From positions 1 through 52,508 of the forward strand of contig NZ_JASBRW010000027.1 of the NCBI RefSeq assembly GCF_030149235.1: a DNA stretch of 52,508 nt, written 5' to 3'. The number at the start of each line of letters is the position of its first letter. Within the stretch, counting starts at the first letter, position 1. The position numbers and the translations under genes are program-made. This stretch comes from Maricaulis sp. (lineage in GTDB: Bacteria; Pseudomonadota; Alphaproteobacteria; Caulobacterales; Maricaulaceae). Under the pieces are notes generated by a model. It was not told the origin of the DNA and did not search any database. It saw only the letters and a list, made by a program, of their open reading frames with translations. Positions 50,640 through 52,508 of this stretch are shown here, piece after piece.

Positions 50640-51946
50640 CTGCCCCGGCGCTTCTCGCGCAGGGCCCGCCAGCGCTCCAGCCGTTCCTTGATCGCGGCTT
50701 CGCGGCCAACCGGTTTGGGATCGTAGAAGACCGGGCGGTCGGGCATGTCCTCTGGGAAATAGTCCTGGCCGGACACCCCTCCCTCGACATCATGGTCGTA
50801 TTCATAGCCTGCCCCATAGCCCTGCTCCTTCATCATCTTGGTTGGAGCGTTGAGGATATGCGCCGGCGGCATCAGCGAACCGGTCTGACGGGCGGCCTTC
50901 TGGGCCCGCTTGAAGGCGTTGTAGACGGCGTTGGACTTGGGCGAGCACGCCAAGTGCACGACCGCCTGGGCAAGCGCCAGCTCGCCTTCCGGTGAGCCGA
51001 GGAATTCATAGGTGTCCTTGGCCGCCAGGGCGCTGTGGATGGCGGCACTGTCAGCCAGGCCAATATCCTCCACCGCCATGCGCACAATACGCCGGGCCAG
51101 ATAGATCGGCTCCTCGCCGCCATCAAGCATGCGGGCGAGCCAGTAGAGCGCCGCATCCGGATCGGAGCCGCGCACGGACTTATGCAGGGCGGAGATGAGG
51201 TTGTAGTGCTCCTCGCGCGACTTGTCGTAAGCCGGCGCGCGCTTGGACAGGCGCTCGGTCAGCCCGGCCGTGTCGATCGGCTGCACGGTTTTGAAGCTGA
51301 GCACTTCCTCAACCAGGTTGAGCAGGTACCGCCCGTCTCCATCGGCCATGGCACGCAGCATGGCGCGGGCGTCCTCATCCAATGGCAAGTCCTGGCCGCG
51401 TTCCGCCTCTGCGCGGGCCAGCAGGGCCTCAAGAGCGTCGTCATCGAGGCGTTTGAGCACCAGCACCTGGCAGCGCGACAACAGGGCGCCATTGAGCTCG
51501 AAAGAGGGGTTTTCCGTCGTCGCTCCGACAAGGGTAACAACCCCCTCCTCCACGACCGGCAGGAAACCGTCCTGCTGGGCCCGGTTGAAGCGATGGATCT
51601 CGTCGACGAAGAGGAGCGTGCCACGGCCGGCCTGGCGGCGCGCCCGGGCGCGTTCGAACACTTTCTTGAGATCGGCAACACCGGAGAAGACGGCCGAGAG
51701 CGGTTCAAACTCCAGCCCGCTATCCTCAGCCAGGAGGCGGGCTATGGTGGTCTTGCCGACACCTGGCGGCCCCCAGAGAATGAGCGAGGCCAGACGCCCC
51801 TGCTCGCGCATGCGAGCAATCGGCCCCTCGCCCTTGAGCAAATGGTCCTGGCCGATCACCTCATCGAGTGATTGCGGCCGCAGGCGTTCTGCCAGGGGTT
51901 TGGGAGCCTCGGCCTCAAGCCCGGCCGATTCGAACAGCGTGGTCAT
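50636..51946 (-). CDS. rarA: Replication-associated recombination ATPase RarA
   Basis: A 436-residue AAA+ ATPase (MgsA/RarA, Mgs1/WRNIP1 family), which acts at stalled replication forks. Walker A is LWGPPGVGKTTIARLLA (about residues 58-74), Walker B is LLFVDEIHRFNRAQQDGFLP, sensor 1 is LVGATTENPSFEL, and the C-terminal tetramerisation region includes RGSDPDAALYWLARMLDGGE and YLARRIVRMAVEDIG. The start is ATG 51946 (MTTLFESAGLEAEAPK). It follows the PDZ protease-like gene on the same strand after a 54-base gap. Confidence 0.96.
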   Translation of the reverse strand: MTTLFESAGLEAEAPKPLAERLRPQSLDEVIGQDHLLKGEGPIARMREQGRLASLILWGPPGVGKTTIARLLAEDSGLEFEPLSAVFSGVADLKKVFERARARRQAGRGTLLFVDEIHRFNRAQQDGFLPVVEEGVVTLVGATTENPSFELNGALLSRCQVLVLKRLDDDALEALLARAEAERGQDLPLDEDARAMLRAMADGDGRYLLNLVEEVLSFKTVQPIDTAGLTERLSKRAPAYDKSREEHYNLISALHKSVRGSDPDAALYWLARMLDGGEEPIYLARRIVRMAVEDIGLADSAAIHSALAAKDTYEFLGSPEGELALAQAVVHLACSPKSNAVYNAFKRAQKAARQTGSLMPPAHILNAPTKMMKEQGYGAGYEYDHDVEGGVSGQDYFPEDMPDRPVFYDPKPVGREAAIKERLERWRALREKRRGS

Positions 51947-52000
51947 GGGCCCAGTCTAGGCCGCACGCCGGGGCCGCTAAAGCCCCAGCACACGCCACGA

Positions 52001-52508
52001 TCAGTAGAGCTCGATCTCGGTCTCGTAGAGACGGCCACGGCGTTCCACGGCCAGCGGCCAGACTTCGGCGCCATCATAGATCGACAGGATTCGGTCGAAA
52101 TCCTCGACGGTCTCGATCCGCTCGCCCATCAGCTCGAGCAGTTTATCGCCCGGGCGAAGACCGAAGCGGGCCGCGACAGAGCGGCGGCGCACATTGGTGA
52201 TGATGACCCCGTCAGCGAAAGCATCAATGCCGACGGTCTGGTTGAAGGCCGGACTGAGGGTCAGGAAGGTCGCCCCCGCGAACGGGTTCGCCCCGTCGGC
52301 GAAGAACGGACTGGGCTCGGCAACGCCCGGTGCAGGCAAAACCGGAACATCCAGCTCCATCTCACGGCCATCGCGCAGGATGGTGAAGCGCGCATCCTCG
52401 CCCGTATTGTGCGTGGCCAGGCGGAACAGGATGCCGCTGTCATTATTGACGTCATGACCATCGACGGCGAGGACGATATCGCCCTGCTCGAAGCCGGCAT
52501 CATCCGCA
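52001..52508 (-). CDS. DegP/HtrA-like PDZ protein, 3' end only
   Basis: The last about 168 residues of an open frame that continues past the window edge. Two PDZ-like regions are visible: ADDAGFEQGDIVLAVDGHDV near the edge, and AARFGLRPGDKLLELMGERI, which precedes TVEDFDRILSIYDGAEVWPLAVERRG at the C-terminus. This two-PDZ tail fits DegP/DegQ-type periplasmic proteases, but the protease domain lies outside. No stop or frameshift interrupts the visible part. Confidence 0.7.
   Translation of the reverse strand, partial: ADDAGFEQGDIVLAVDGHDVNNDSGILFRLATHNTGEDARFTILRDGREMELDVPVLPAPGVAEPSPFFADGANPFAGATFLTLSPAFNQTVGIDAFADGVIITNVRRRSVAARFGLRPGDKLLELMGERIETVEDFDRILSIYDGAEVWPLAVERRGRLYETEIELY

Noticed and set aside
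1..52508. Genomic island, prophage or insertion sequence
   Set aside because: No integrase, transposase, terminal repeats or obvious composition shift; the tRNA-Leu gene is not followed by a duplicated 3' end or integrase.

Overview
The window is a 52.5-kb stretch of ordinary, gene-dense, GC-rich chromosome from an alphaproteobacterium, most likely a dimorphic prosthecate marine relative of Caulobacter (Maricaulis/Oceanicaulis-like). This rests on gene content: a MipZ division-site ATPase, a long SpmX-type polar muramidase-like protein, an alphaproteobacterial DUF1489 gene, an ATP12-type F1 assembly chaperone and a CelD/HfsK-like acyltransferase. No phage genes, transposases, integrases or CRISPR arrays are visible.

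Layout. 1-4.1 kb (+): pyrB, a dihydroorotase-like gene that has lost its metal-binding histidines, plsY and dprA, tightly packed. 4.05-6.4 kb (-): a short unknown gene, a membrane J-domain protein, mipZ and a SPOR lipoprotein. 6.5-9.2 kb: panC, a secreted glutaminyl cyclase, DUF1489 and a small membrane protein. 9.2-24.2 kb holds a dispersed leucine/isovalerate catabolic set on the minus strand (liuD, liuC, liuB, liuA). It is interleaved with a JmjC-like gene, DUF817, two paralogous small membrane proteins, a SOUL protein, a quinone reductase-like flavoprotein and plus-strand genes (DUF5694, an envelope protein, a cNMP-binding patatin). 24.2-32 kb (-): spmX with a (Glu-Ala)13 tract encoded by 13 perfect hexamers, a Kelch protein, mgtE, a dienelactone hydrolase and a large secreted phosphoesterase. 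32.1-32.6 kb: tRNA-Leu(GAG) and a stand-alone FliN/SpoA domain. 32.6-43 kb: lipB, an acidic-tailed membrane protein, DUF805, pccA, a K+ channel, YVTN and periplasmic proteins, a fatty acid desaturase and pccB. 43-49.3 kb: an S41 protease, a CelD-like acyltransferase and the crcB-rluC-HAD-ATP12 run. 49.3-52.5 kb: a 33-residue membrane microprotein gene with a strong terminator, DUF6624, rarA and the 3' end of a DegP-like PDZ protein.

How the genes fit together. LiuA, LiuB/LiuD and LiuC carry isovaleryl-CoA to HMG-CoA; HMG-CoA lyase is not in the window. PccA/PccB carboxylate propionyl-CoA from branched-chain or odd-chain substrates. The cell-cycle and polarity genes (mipZ, spmX) imply asymmetric division. 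Five convergent gene pairs overlap by exactly four bases, sharing a palindromic stop (CTAG four times, TTAA once). I see no clear new multi-gene system. The best leads are the pseudo-dihydroorotase, the expanded SpmX linker, the paired membrane paralogues, the microprotein locus, and several palindromes or hairpins between genes.
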